Assembly (NCBI RefSeq): GCF_027587205.1
Contig: NZ_JAPDOD010000001.1
Coordinates: 248,001-312,000, forward strand
Origin: Solirubrobacter ginsenosidimutans
Lineage (GTDB): Bacteria; Actinomycetota; Thermoleophilia; Solirubrobacterales; Solirubrobacteraceae
Reading direction: 5' to 3'
DNA length: 64,000 nt
Both the position numbers and the translations under genes were made by a program. Position 1 is the stretch's first letter; the number at the start of each line of letters is the position of its first letter. Under the pieces are notes generated by a model. The model did not search any database. It was given only the letters and a program-made list of their open reading frames with translations, and was not told the DNA's origin. Shown here piece by piece: positions 44,790 to 51,590 of this stretch.

Positions 44790-45701
44790 ATGTGGGAGAC
44801 GGTCGAGCTGCGCGAGATCCGTGTGTTCCTCGTCCTGGCCGAAGAGCTCCACTTCCGCCGCACCGCCGACCGGCTCGGCCTCACGCAGTCGCGCGTCAGC
44901 CAGAGCCTCCGGAGCCTTGAGCACAAGCTCGGCCTCGAGCTCGTGCATCGCACGAGCCGGCGCGTCACGCTCTCGCCGGCCGGCGAGCGGTTCCGCGAGG
45001 AGGTCGGCAGCGTCTACGGCGAGCTCGTCGGGGCGCTTCAACGGACGCACGAGGTCGGGCTCGCGGTCTCTGGCGAGCTCCGCCTCGGGGCGCACAATGC
45101 AGCGGCGGTCGGGGCGCGCCTGCTCGGCGTCATCGATGCGTTCGAAGCCGCCAACGAGCGCTGCTCCGTGCGGGTCATCGAGCTCTCCTTCGGTGATCGG
45201 TTCCACTCGCTTCGGCGCGGCGAGATCGACCTCATGCTCACGCGACTGCCCTTCGACGAGCCGGATCTCGTCGTCGGCCCGATCGTGGACCGCGAGCCGC
45301 GCGTGCTCGCCGTCGCCCACGATCACCCGCTGGCCGGCCGCGCCGCCGTCTCCATCGAGGACCTCGCCGACTACGACGTCGGCTGGGCCGACGGGCTGAT
45401 CTCCCAGATCAGCGACGCGTTCTGCCCGGGGGAGACCCCCTCCGGCCGCCCGATCCGACGGGTGCGGCTCGGGATCGGGGACGTCGGCGAGCTGATCGTC
45501 ATGGTTGCGCGCGGCAAGATCGTGAACCCGACCGTCAGCTCGTTCGCCACCCACTACGGACACCCGAACGTGCGCTACATCCCGATCACCGACATGCCGC
45601 CGGCCGAGACCGTGCTCGTGTGGCGCCGCCGCAACTCAGCGCCCGCGATGCGCGAGTTCATCGGCATCGCGCGCCGGGCGCTGCACGATCACGACGGATG
45701 A
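44790..45701 (+). CDS. LysR-family transcriptional regulator
   Basis: The 303-residue protein has an N-terminal winged helix-turn-helix (about 5-65: LREIRVFLVLAEELHFRRTA, LTQSRVSQSLRSLEHKLGLE, LVHRTSRRVTLSPAG). A periplasmic-binding-like effector domain follows (about 90-300). It should act as a tetramer with a small-molecule co-inducer. The divergent DHFR-like gene 74 bp away is the likely target. The stop is four bases from the stop of the convergent DUF1294 gene. Confidence 0.93.
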   Translation: MWETVELREIRVFLVLAEELHFRRTADRLGLTQSRVSQSLRSLEHKLGLELVHRTSRRVTLSPAGERFREEVGSVYGELVGALQRTHEVGLAVSGELRLGAHNAAAVGARLLGVIDAFEAANERCSVRVIELSFGDRFHSLRRGEIDLMLTRLPFDEPDLVVGPIVDREPRVLAVAHDHPLAGRAAVSIEDLADYDVGWADGLISQISDAFCPGETPSGRPIRRVRLGIGDVGELIVMVARGKIVNPTVSSFATHYGHPNVRYIPITDMPPAETVLVWRRRNSAPAMREFIGIARRALHDHDG

Positions 45702-45705
45702 GCGC

Positions 45706-46053
45706 TCACGTCAGCCAGAGCGCGGCCGCGATCGCGAGGGTCCCGACGATCTGGGCGATCCAGAAGCTCGCGTGCTTGGTCTTGTGGCGCCAGATCAGCA
45801 TCCCCGCCCACCCGCCGAGCGCGCCGCCGATCACCGGCAGCACGAGCAGCGCCGGTTCGGTGATGCGCCGCCCGCCGCGGACGGCCTGGAGCTTGTCGTA
45901 GCCGTAGGTGAGGAAGGTGATCAGCCCGAGCCCGAGGACGTAGGCGACGATCACCGACACGTCGGTCGCGACGACAAACGCGGCTGCGACGAGAACGCCG
46001 GCGGCAAACGCGGCGATCAAAGTTCTCGTGGTGAGCTCGCGCTTGCTGTGCAT
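45706..46053 (-). CDS. DUF1294 small membrane protein
   Basis: The 115-residue protein has three or four hydrophobic helices and the DUF1294 core YGYDKLQAVRGGRRITEPAL, followed by GGALGGWAGMLIWRHKTKH. The function of the family is unknown. ATG 46053 has AAGG upstream. It lies 13 bp after the epimerase-like gene and is the third gene of a minus-strand unit: MFS transporter, epimerase, DUF1294. Confidence 0.9.
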   Translation of the reverse strand: MHSKRELTTRTLIAAFAAGVLVAAAFVVATDVSVIVAYVLGLGLITFLTYGYDKLQAVRGGRRITEPALLVLPVIGGALGGWAGMLIWRHKTKHASFWIAQIVGTLAIAAALWLT

Positions 46054-46066
46054 GGAGCCTTCTCTA

Positions 46067-46666
46067 TCAGTCGGTGATGACGACCACGCCGGACGGCGCG
46101 TCCAGCAGCTCGACCGTCCGTTCGGCGGCGCGGTCGATCCCGACTCGCGGCTCGGCGGGGACGCGCTGCTCGTGGTAGGTGCCGGGTCCGTAGAACTGGC
46201 CGTAGCTCAGCACGACGCCGCCCTCGGCGAGGACCGATCGCTCAAGCTCCGCCACGGCCAAGGCGTCAGGCCCGTCGGGCAGCTGCCACGCGACGGTCTG
46301 CGCCAGGAGCTTGGGCGACCCGCTGCGGCGCGCGGCGTGGATCAGGTTCTGGTTTCCCTCGGTGCGGATGCGCGCGTTGCGCCCCGCGTAGGCACCGATG
46401 CTCGCGGCGTCGTCGGGCAGGTCCGTGAGCTCGTTCAGGATCACGTCAGGTGCGAAAGCGCGAACGGCCCCCTCCAGCGCTTCTCGGTCGAAGACATCGC
46501 AGACGATCGGCTCGGCGCCGAGACGGCTGAGCAACTCGGTCTTGCCGGCCGAGCGCGTCATGCCGCCGACGACGTACCCAGCCTCGATCAGCCGGGGGAT
46601 CAGTCGTTGGCCGAGCACGCCAGACGCTCCGGCGAGGAACACGCGCGGGTTATGGATGGACGGCAT
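46067..46666 (-). CDS. NAD(P)-dependent epimerase/SDR-type protein
   Basis: The 199-residue protein begins VFLAGASGVLGQRLIPRLIE, a GxxGxxG Rossmann motif of extended SDR/epimerases. It continues with DVFDREAL and PDVILNELTD. YGQFYGPGTYHEQRV resembles the late substrate-site segment of the family. At 199 residues it is shorter than full epimerases (about 300). ATG 46666 lies 17 bp inside the end of the MFS gene, so translation is coupled. The reaction is not known. Confidence 0.83.
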   Translation of the reverse strand: MPSIHNPRVFLAGASGVLGQRLIPRLIEAGYVVGGMTRSAGKTELLSRLGAEPIVCDVFDREALEGAVRAFAPDVILNELTDLPDDAASIGAYAGRNARIRTEGNQNLIHAARRSGSPKLLAQTVAWQLPDGPDALAVAELERSVLAEGGVVLSYGQFYGPGTYHEQRVPAEPRVGIDRAAERTVELLDAPSGVVVITD

Positions 46667-47900
46667 GGGTCTGCCTGCTTTCTTGTAGGGGAGTGCGGCG
46701 CTTGAGGCGCTCCTGGGCAAGGAGGCTGAATAGCGCGAGGAGGACGACCACTGCGCTGTACCAACCGACGGTCGGCACGACGCCGAGGACGTCTGTGAGC
46801 TGTCCGGCGAGGACGACGGGGACCCCGAGACCGAGGTAGGAGACGACGTAGACGGCCGCGACGACGCCCGCACGCTGGTGCGCGGCCACGAGCGGGATGA
46901 CCAGCCCCAACGAGGCGGTGAACGCCGCACCGAAGGCGAGGCCGGCGACGGCCTGCCCGATGAACATCGTGGCAAGGCTGCCCGCGGACGCGCCGCCGGC
47001 GATGCCGATGGACCCGAGGATCGCCGCGTAAATGCCGATGGTCATCGCCGTCCGGGCGGGCACACGTGCGAACGACAGGCCGATGATCACCGAGACCGCC
47101 GGCGCGATGAACCCGGCGAGCCCGTCGAGCAGGCCGCTGTCGAGTCCGAACACGCTGTGGACCATGCTCGGGGCGAGGCCACCGGAGAGCCCGGCGAGCA
47201 TCCACACCGCTGCGACCACCGGCGCGGCGGCGACGAACTCGACGCGGGCCGCGAGCGGGATCGCGACGTTCGGGATCATCGAGCGCAGCGCTCCGGGGCT
47301 TCGGCGCATGGTCTCCGGAGCGGCCGCGACGGCGATGCCACCCACGACGGTGAGTGCGCTGAGAAACACGAAGGCGATCGTGTTCGCCGAGGGCGTGAGC
47401 TGGATCGCCAGGCCCGCGAGCAGCGAGCCCACGGCAAGACCTCCGGTGAGCCCGACGCTGCCGAGGATCGGTCCAAGCCGCTTCTGGTGGGGCGGCGCGA
47501 GCTCGACGAGCGCCGCGGTGAACGCTCCGGTCGCCGCGCCACTCGCGAGGCCCTGCACGATGCGGCCGGCGATGACCCAGCCGACGTCGGGGGCGACGAG
47601 GAACATCAGGTTCGACACGAGCTGGACGACGAGGGCGCCGATCAGCACGGGCCGCCGGCCGAGATGATCGGAAAGCGATCCCAGCACGAGCGCGGCGGCG
47701 AGGAAGCCGATCGCGTAGACGGCGAACGCCATCGTGAGCTGCGAGGGCGCGAGATCCCACTGCTCCTTGTAGACGACCAGCAGCGGTGTCAGCGCACCGG
47801 CCGCGAGGTACATGCTGGTGAACGCCAGCGCCGCACCCGCCAAGGCCAGGCGCGGCGCGCGGGAGGCGCCCGCGGGTTCATCGGTTTCGTTGGTTGGCAT
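46650..47900 (-). CDS. MFS transporter, 12-TM
   Basis: The 416-residue transporter has about 12 hydrophobic helices. The loop 2-3 motif is GSLSDHLGRRPVL (about 74-86). An Ala/Gly-rich helix 5 (GLTGGLAVGSLLAG) fits drug- or metabolite-efflux MFS members. It starts at ATG 47900 without a clear ribosome site and diverges from the MocR-type regulator (start about 47948), which may control it. The epimerase-like gene overlaps its 3' end. The substrate is not known. Confidence 0.9.
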   Translation of the reverse strand: MPTNETDEPAGASRAPRLALAGAALAFTSMYLAAGALTPLLVVYKEQWDLAPSQLTMAFAVYAIGFLAAALVLGSLSDHLGRRPVLIGALVVQLVSNLMFLVAPDVGWVIAGRIVQGLASGAATGAFTAALVELAPPHQKRLGPILGSVGLTGGLAVGSLLAGLAIQLTPSANTIAFVFLSALTVVGGIAVAAAPETMRRSPGALRSMIPNVAIPLAARVEFVAAAPVVAAVWMLAGLSGGLAPSMVHSVFGLDSGLLDGLAGFIAPAVSVIIGLSFARVPARTAMTIGIYAAILGSIGIAGGASAGSLATMFIGQAVAGLAFGAAFTASLGLVIPLVAAHQRAGVVAAVYVVSYLGLGVPVVLAGQLTDVLGVVPTVGWYSAVVVLLALFSLLAQERLKRRTPLQESRQTHAVHP

Positions 47901-47933
47901 GGCGTCAACCGTATGACCGAAGAGGTCCGAATG

Positions 47934-47939
47934 TAAGAT
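47934..47939 (+). promoter_or_regulatory. Candidate -10 element of the MocR gene
   Basis: TAAGAT lies eight bases before GTG 47948 on the plus strand. With no ribosome site upstream of that GTG, this spacing suggests a leaderless mRNA. A -35 element is not obvious. Confidence 0.35.
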
Positions 47940-47947
47940 CCATTTCT

Positions 47948-49357
47948 GTGGCTGGATCTCAGACCAATTCTGTGGGGGTGGACCTCCATCTGGAGCTGCG
48001 CGGCCCGCGGGTGCGAGCCGGACTGAGCGACGCGCTGCGAGAGGCCGTGCGCTCGGGGCGGCTGCCGGCGGGCAGCCGCCTGCCCGCGTCCCGGACGCTC
48101 GCGGCTGATCTCGGCATCGCCCGCAGCACCGTGACCGAGTGCTACGCGGAACTGGTGGCGGAGGGCTTGCTCACGGCTCGACAAGGCTCCGGCACACGCG
48201 TCGCCCAGCGGGCCGCGCCACGCCGCGTCGCGGCCACCGGCTCACCAGGTGGGTCAAACCGGCGTCGCGCCACACACGGCCTGCTGCCCGGTGCGGCGGA
48301 CTTCGCCGAATTCCCCCGCACGCCGTGGCTCGCTGCCGCTCGCCGCGCCCTGGCGGTGGCACCGCCTGACGCCTTCGGCTACGGCGATCCCCTCGGGCGC
48401 ATCGAACTGCGCACAGCGCTCGCCGACTACCTGTCCCGCGTCCGCGGCGTGGATGCCGAGCCGGAACGGATCGTCATCTGTCCGGGCTTTCACCACGGGC
48501 TGACGTTGACCGCACGGGCACTCAAAGCGCGGGGCGTGCGGGCGGTCGCCGTCGAGGGATACGGGCTGGGCCTCTATCGCGCCCTGCTGACCGACGCCGG
48601 CGTGAGCATCCCGCCGCTCCTCGTCGACGAGCACGGCGCACGCACCGGCGATCTCACGAGCCTGAACGGCGCGGGCGCCGTCCTCCTGACACCTGCGCAT
48701 CAGTTCCCGACCGGCGTCGCACTGTCAGCGGAACGCCGAGCGGCCGCGATCGACTGGGCTCGCACCACCGGCGGGCTGATCTTGGAGGACGACTACGACG
48801 GAGAGTTCCGCTACGACCGCAAGCCGGTGGGAGCGCTGCAGGGCCTCGACCCCGAACGGGTCGTGTACTTCGGCACTGCGAGCAAAGCCTTGGCACCGGC
48901 CCTCCGCGTCGCCTGGCTGGTGGCACCCGAACACCTCCTCCCGGACATCGCGGCGGCGAAGGGCCCCGTGGACACGGTGAGCGCGCTGGAGCAGCTGACG
49001 CTCGCGGAGTTCATCACGTCAGGTGGTTTCGACCGCCACGTGCGCTCGCGGCGGCAGACGTACCGCCGCCGCCGCGACCAGCTGGTCGAAGCGCTGGCAC
49101 AGCGCGCGCCCGAGGTCCGCGTGACCGGCATGGCCGCCGGGCTGCAGGCGGTCCTCGAACTTCCGCTCGGAACCGAACGCTCGGTGCTCCACGCCGCGGC
49201 GCGCCAAGGGCTCATGGTCAGCGGGATGGCGGAATTTCGCCATCAAGGTCTCGGCGGGCCGGCCGCTGCGCAGGATGCGCTCGTCGTCAACTACTCCGCC
49301 GTCTCGGACAGCGCGTGGGGAGGAGCGCTGAACGCACTGTGCAGCGTGATGCCGTGA
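47948..49357 (+). CDS. MocR-type regulator (GntR HTH + PLP aminotransferase fold)
   Basis: The product has 469 residues from GTG 47948; the frame is open to ATG 47894, which would overlap the divergent MFS start. The N-terminal GntR winged helix (about 15-80) has LREAVRSGRLPAGSRLPASR, TLAADLGIARSTVTECYAEL and GSGTRV. A fold-type I aminotransferase-like domain follows (about 115-465), with the PLP lysine K313 in FGTASKALAPALR and a nearby DDYDGEFRYDRKP. Such proteins sense PLP or amino-compound ligands rather than acting as enzymes. The divergent MFS-epimerase-DUF1294 unit is the natural target. Confidence 0.9.
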   Translation: MAGSQTNSVGVDLHLELRGPRVRAGLSDALREAVRSGRLPAGSRLPASRTLAADLGIARSTVTECYAELVAEGLLTARQGSGTRVAQRAAPRRVAATGSPGGSNRRRATHGLLPGAADFAEFPRTPWLAAARRALAVAPPDAFGYGDPLGRIELRTALADYLSRVRGVDAEPERIVICPGFHHGLTLTARALKARGVRAVAVEGYGLGLYRALLTDAGVSIPPLLVDEHGARTGDLTSLNGAGAVLLTPAHQFPTGVALSAERRAAAIDWARTTGGLILEDDYDGEFRYDRKPVGALQGLDPERVVYFGTASKALAPALRVAWLVAPEHLLPDIAAAKGPVDTVSALEQLTLAEFITSGGFDRHVRSRRQTYRRRRDQLVEALAQRAPEVRVTGMAAGLQAVLELPLGTERSVLHAAARQGLMVSGMAEFRHQGLGGPAAAQDALVVNYSAVSDSAWGGALNALCSVMP

Positions 49358-49383
49358 CGACGCGTTCATTGGCGGCGAGCTGG

Positions 49384-50085
49384 TCACACCGACCGCAGGA
49401 ACGCCAGGACGGCGAGCACTCGGCGGTGATCCTCGGCCGCGGGCGGCAGGTCGAGCTTGGAGAGGATCGCGGTGACGTGCTTCTCGACGGCGCGGTCGCT
49501 GACGACCAGCGCGTCGGCCATGGCCGCGTTGGAGCGGCCCTCGGCCATCAGGCCGAGTACCTCTCGCTCGCGCGGCGTGAGCGCGGCGAGCGGATCCTGC
49601 CGGCGGCGACGGCCGAGCAGCAACGCGACCACCTCGGGATCCAGCGCCGAGCCGCCGAGCGCCACTCGCCGCACAGCGTCGGTGAACGAATCCACATCGC
49701 CGATACGGTCCTTGAGCAGATAGCCCGTGCGCTCGGTCGTTTCCGACAGCAGGTCGAGCGCATAGGCCTCCTCGACGTACTGAGAGAGCACGAGCACGGC
49801 GGTGCCGGGGTGCTCGGTGCGGATGCGACGGGCGGCCAGCAACCCCTCGTCGGTGTGCGTCGGGGGCATTCGCACGTCGATGACAGCGACATCCGGCCGG
49901 TGCGCGCCGACCTTGCGCAGCAGGTCTTCGCCGTCGCCGGCCTGGCCGACGACCTCAAAGCCCGCCCGCTCGAGCAGCCGCGCGATCCCCTCGCGTAGGA
50001 GCACTGAATCCTCGGCGATCACCACACGCAGCCGATCGACCACAGCCGCGGGTTCACGTTCGCCGTGCTGCTCGCCCGTCGGCAT
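49384..50085 (-). CDS. NarL/LuxR-type response regulator
   Basis: The product has 233 residues from ATG 50085. The receiver domain (about 18-140) has VVIAEDSVLLREG, phospho-acceptor D70 in AVIDVRMPP, VLSQYVEEAYA and LLKD (K near 122). A LuxR helix-turn-helix (about 168-225) has LTPREREVLGLMAEGRSN and SDRAVEKHVTAILSKL. No kinase is adjacent; the orphan HisKA_3 kinase at 7484-8959 is of the matching class but 40 kb away. It lies 94 bp downstream of the PRTase fusion gene on the same strand and is convergent with MocR. Confidence 0.92.
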   Translation of the reverse strand: MPTGEQHGEREPAAVVDRLRVVIAEDSVLLREGIARLLERAGFEVVGQAGDGEDLLRKVGAHRPDVAVIDVRMPPTHTDEGLLAARRIRTEHPGTAVLVLSQYVEEAYALDLLSETTERTGYLLKDRIGDVDSFTDAVRRVALGGSALDPEVVALLLGRRRRQDPLAALTPREREVLGLMAEGRSNAAMADALVVSDRAVEKHVTAILSKLDLPPAAEDHRRVLAVLAFLRSV

Positions 50086-50179
50086 GACCTCAGACCTCTC
50101 ATGCCCTGTCCGGACGTCGAGTCGCCGAGCGGAAAGAGCGGCAGTTCCCGGCGACACCCGCGAGTCTAGTCCTCTCGCT

Positions 50180-51358
50180 TTACCCCGCTCCGTCGACCGA
50201 GGCGAGGTGCGTGCCGAACCACCGCTGGGTCGCGTGCGCGACGCGCTCGAGCGCGCGTGGCTCCGGGAAGCCGTGCGTGGCGCCCGGCACGACGATCGTG
50301 TGCGTCTCGCAGCGGCGCAGCAGCGCGCGGGCGTCACGCACCCAGCGCTGCTCGATGTGATCCTCGCCGGCGGCGATCAGGAGCGTCGGCGCCGTGATCG
50401 AGGTCAGCACGTCGGGGTCGGGCTCGTGATGCCCGCCGGCGACGACGAGCGCGTCGGCCTGCTCGCCGGCGGCCAGCACCGGCTCGACCGCCTGACCCAG
50501 CCCGACGAACCCCATCGCCAGGCCGCGCGCCTGCGGACGCGCGCGCACACGCTCGATCGCCTGCCCGAGGCCGTCTGCGTGCTCGAGGCGCAGCGTCGCG
50601 AAGCCCGCGCCGGCCAGCGCCTCGGCCACGGTCAGGTCCACCGGCGGGACGAGCACAGTCAGCCCGCGCACACCTTCGGGAATCGCCAGCACGCCATCAG
50701 CGTCCTGTGCCCGTTCACCGCCGGGCAGCGGGATCGCCGCGTCCTCCGCAGAGGCCAGGAGCGGCTGGTCGTACCACTGGAGCAGGCTGGCGGCGAGCGG
50801 GGCGCACCGGACGCAAATGACCTCGTCGAGCAGCTCGCCCAGGTAGGCGATCGCGTCCGCCGTCGCCACCGGCGCCGCCGCCACCACCCGTGCGGCTCCG
50901 CGCCGCCGGGCCGCATACCCGGCCGCCGCGGCGGCACGCCCGGTCGCGATCCCGTCGCCGACGAGGACGACCGTCCGGCCCGTCAGGTCCGGGATCGGCG
51001 TCGTGCGCCGCGCCGCGCGGTCCGCCACCGCGTTCTCGGCCTCCTCGCGTGCCGTCGCGAGCGCCACCACGTCCAGCTTGTAGCTGCGCGCGAGGCGGTG
51101 GTCGATCAGCGGCGGGCCGCCCTCGGCAACGGCTCCCACGCGCCGCCCGGGCTCGCCGATGCGGGCCACGGCGATCACCCCGAACGGCGCGCCGAGCACC
51201 TCGGCGGCCACGGCACCGACCGGCACACCGCCGGGCTCGAGCGCGAGGATCACAGGATCGTCTTCGCGCAGCCGCTCGAGCCGGGCGGCCAGCGCGAGCC
51301 CGGCGGTCCGGCGATTCGGGAACGGATGCTCTGCGGGTGCCGGAGGAGGATCGTGCAC
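50180..51358 (-). CDS. Phosphoribosyltransferase-like / alpha-beta hydrolase-like fusion, both active sites altered
   Basis: The product has 392 residues from GTG 51358. The N-terminal half (about 15-205) is a type I phosphoribosyltransferase fold (ILALEPGGVPVGAVAAEVLG, VVLVGDGIATGRAAAAAGYA). The usual acidic pair before GxATG reads GD instead of DD. The C-terminal half (about 222-390) matches dienelactone-hydrolase-like partners of this fusion family and keeps D333 (AAGEDH) and H362 (GATHGF). The nucleophile elbow, usually GASTG, reads VGLGQA (285-290), and the HGSGS loop reads VPPVDLT. Both halves therefore look catalytically degraded. The frame is intact, so it may work as a binding protein. 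Confidence 0.8.
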   Translation of the reverse strand: MHDPPPAPAEHPFPNRRTAGLALAARLERLREDDPVILALEPGGVPVGAVAAEVLGAPFGVIAVARIGEPGRRVGAVAEGGPPLIDHRLARSYKLDVVALATAREEAENAVADRAARRTTPIPDLTGRTVVLVGDGIATGRAAAAAGYAARRRGAARVVAAAPVATADAIAYLGELLDEVICVRCAPLAASLLQWYDQPLLASAEDAAIPLPGGERAQDADGVLAIPEGVRGLTVLVPPVDLTVAEALAGAGFATLRLEHADGLGQAIERVRARPQARGLAMGFVGLGQAVEPVLAAGEQADALVVAGGHHEPDPDVLTSITAPTLLIAAGEDHIEQRWVRDARALLRRCETHTIVVPGATHGFPEPRALERVAHATQRWFGTHLASVDGAG

Positions 51359-51362
51359 TTCG

Positions 51363-51512
51363 TCACGATCCTACGCCGACTACGGGGACAGCGGGGCGCC
51401 TAACCTCCAGATCCGTGATCCGGCGCGGGGCGAAGTCCGGGGCGGTGTGCACGTAGGGGTCGAACGCACCGCGCACCAGCTCGCGCGCGGTCGGACGGGA
51501 CAGGATGCTCAG
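51363..51512 (-). pseudogene. N-terminal fragment resembling DUF6282 hydrolase-like proteins
   Basis: On the minus strand a frame reads LSILSRPTARELVRGAFDPY, then VHTAPDFAPRRITDLEVRR, and stops at about 51363. It resembles the N-terminus of DUF6282/amidohydrolase-like proteins, where DLHVHTAPD is usual; here the first His is changed (DPYVH). No start codon with a ribosome site is present and nothing of the remaining 250 or so residues follows. I read it as a gene remnant between the PRTase fusion and the LAL gene. Confidence 0.45.
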
Positions 51513-51590
51513 ACACGAACGTGAACCGCATGGTCGCGGGTCGATTCATGCCGCGCCGCAGTGTCGAGCGGGAAGGGCATCGCTGCGGTA

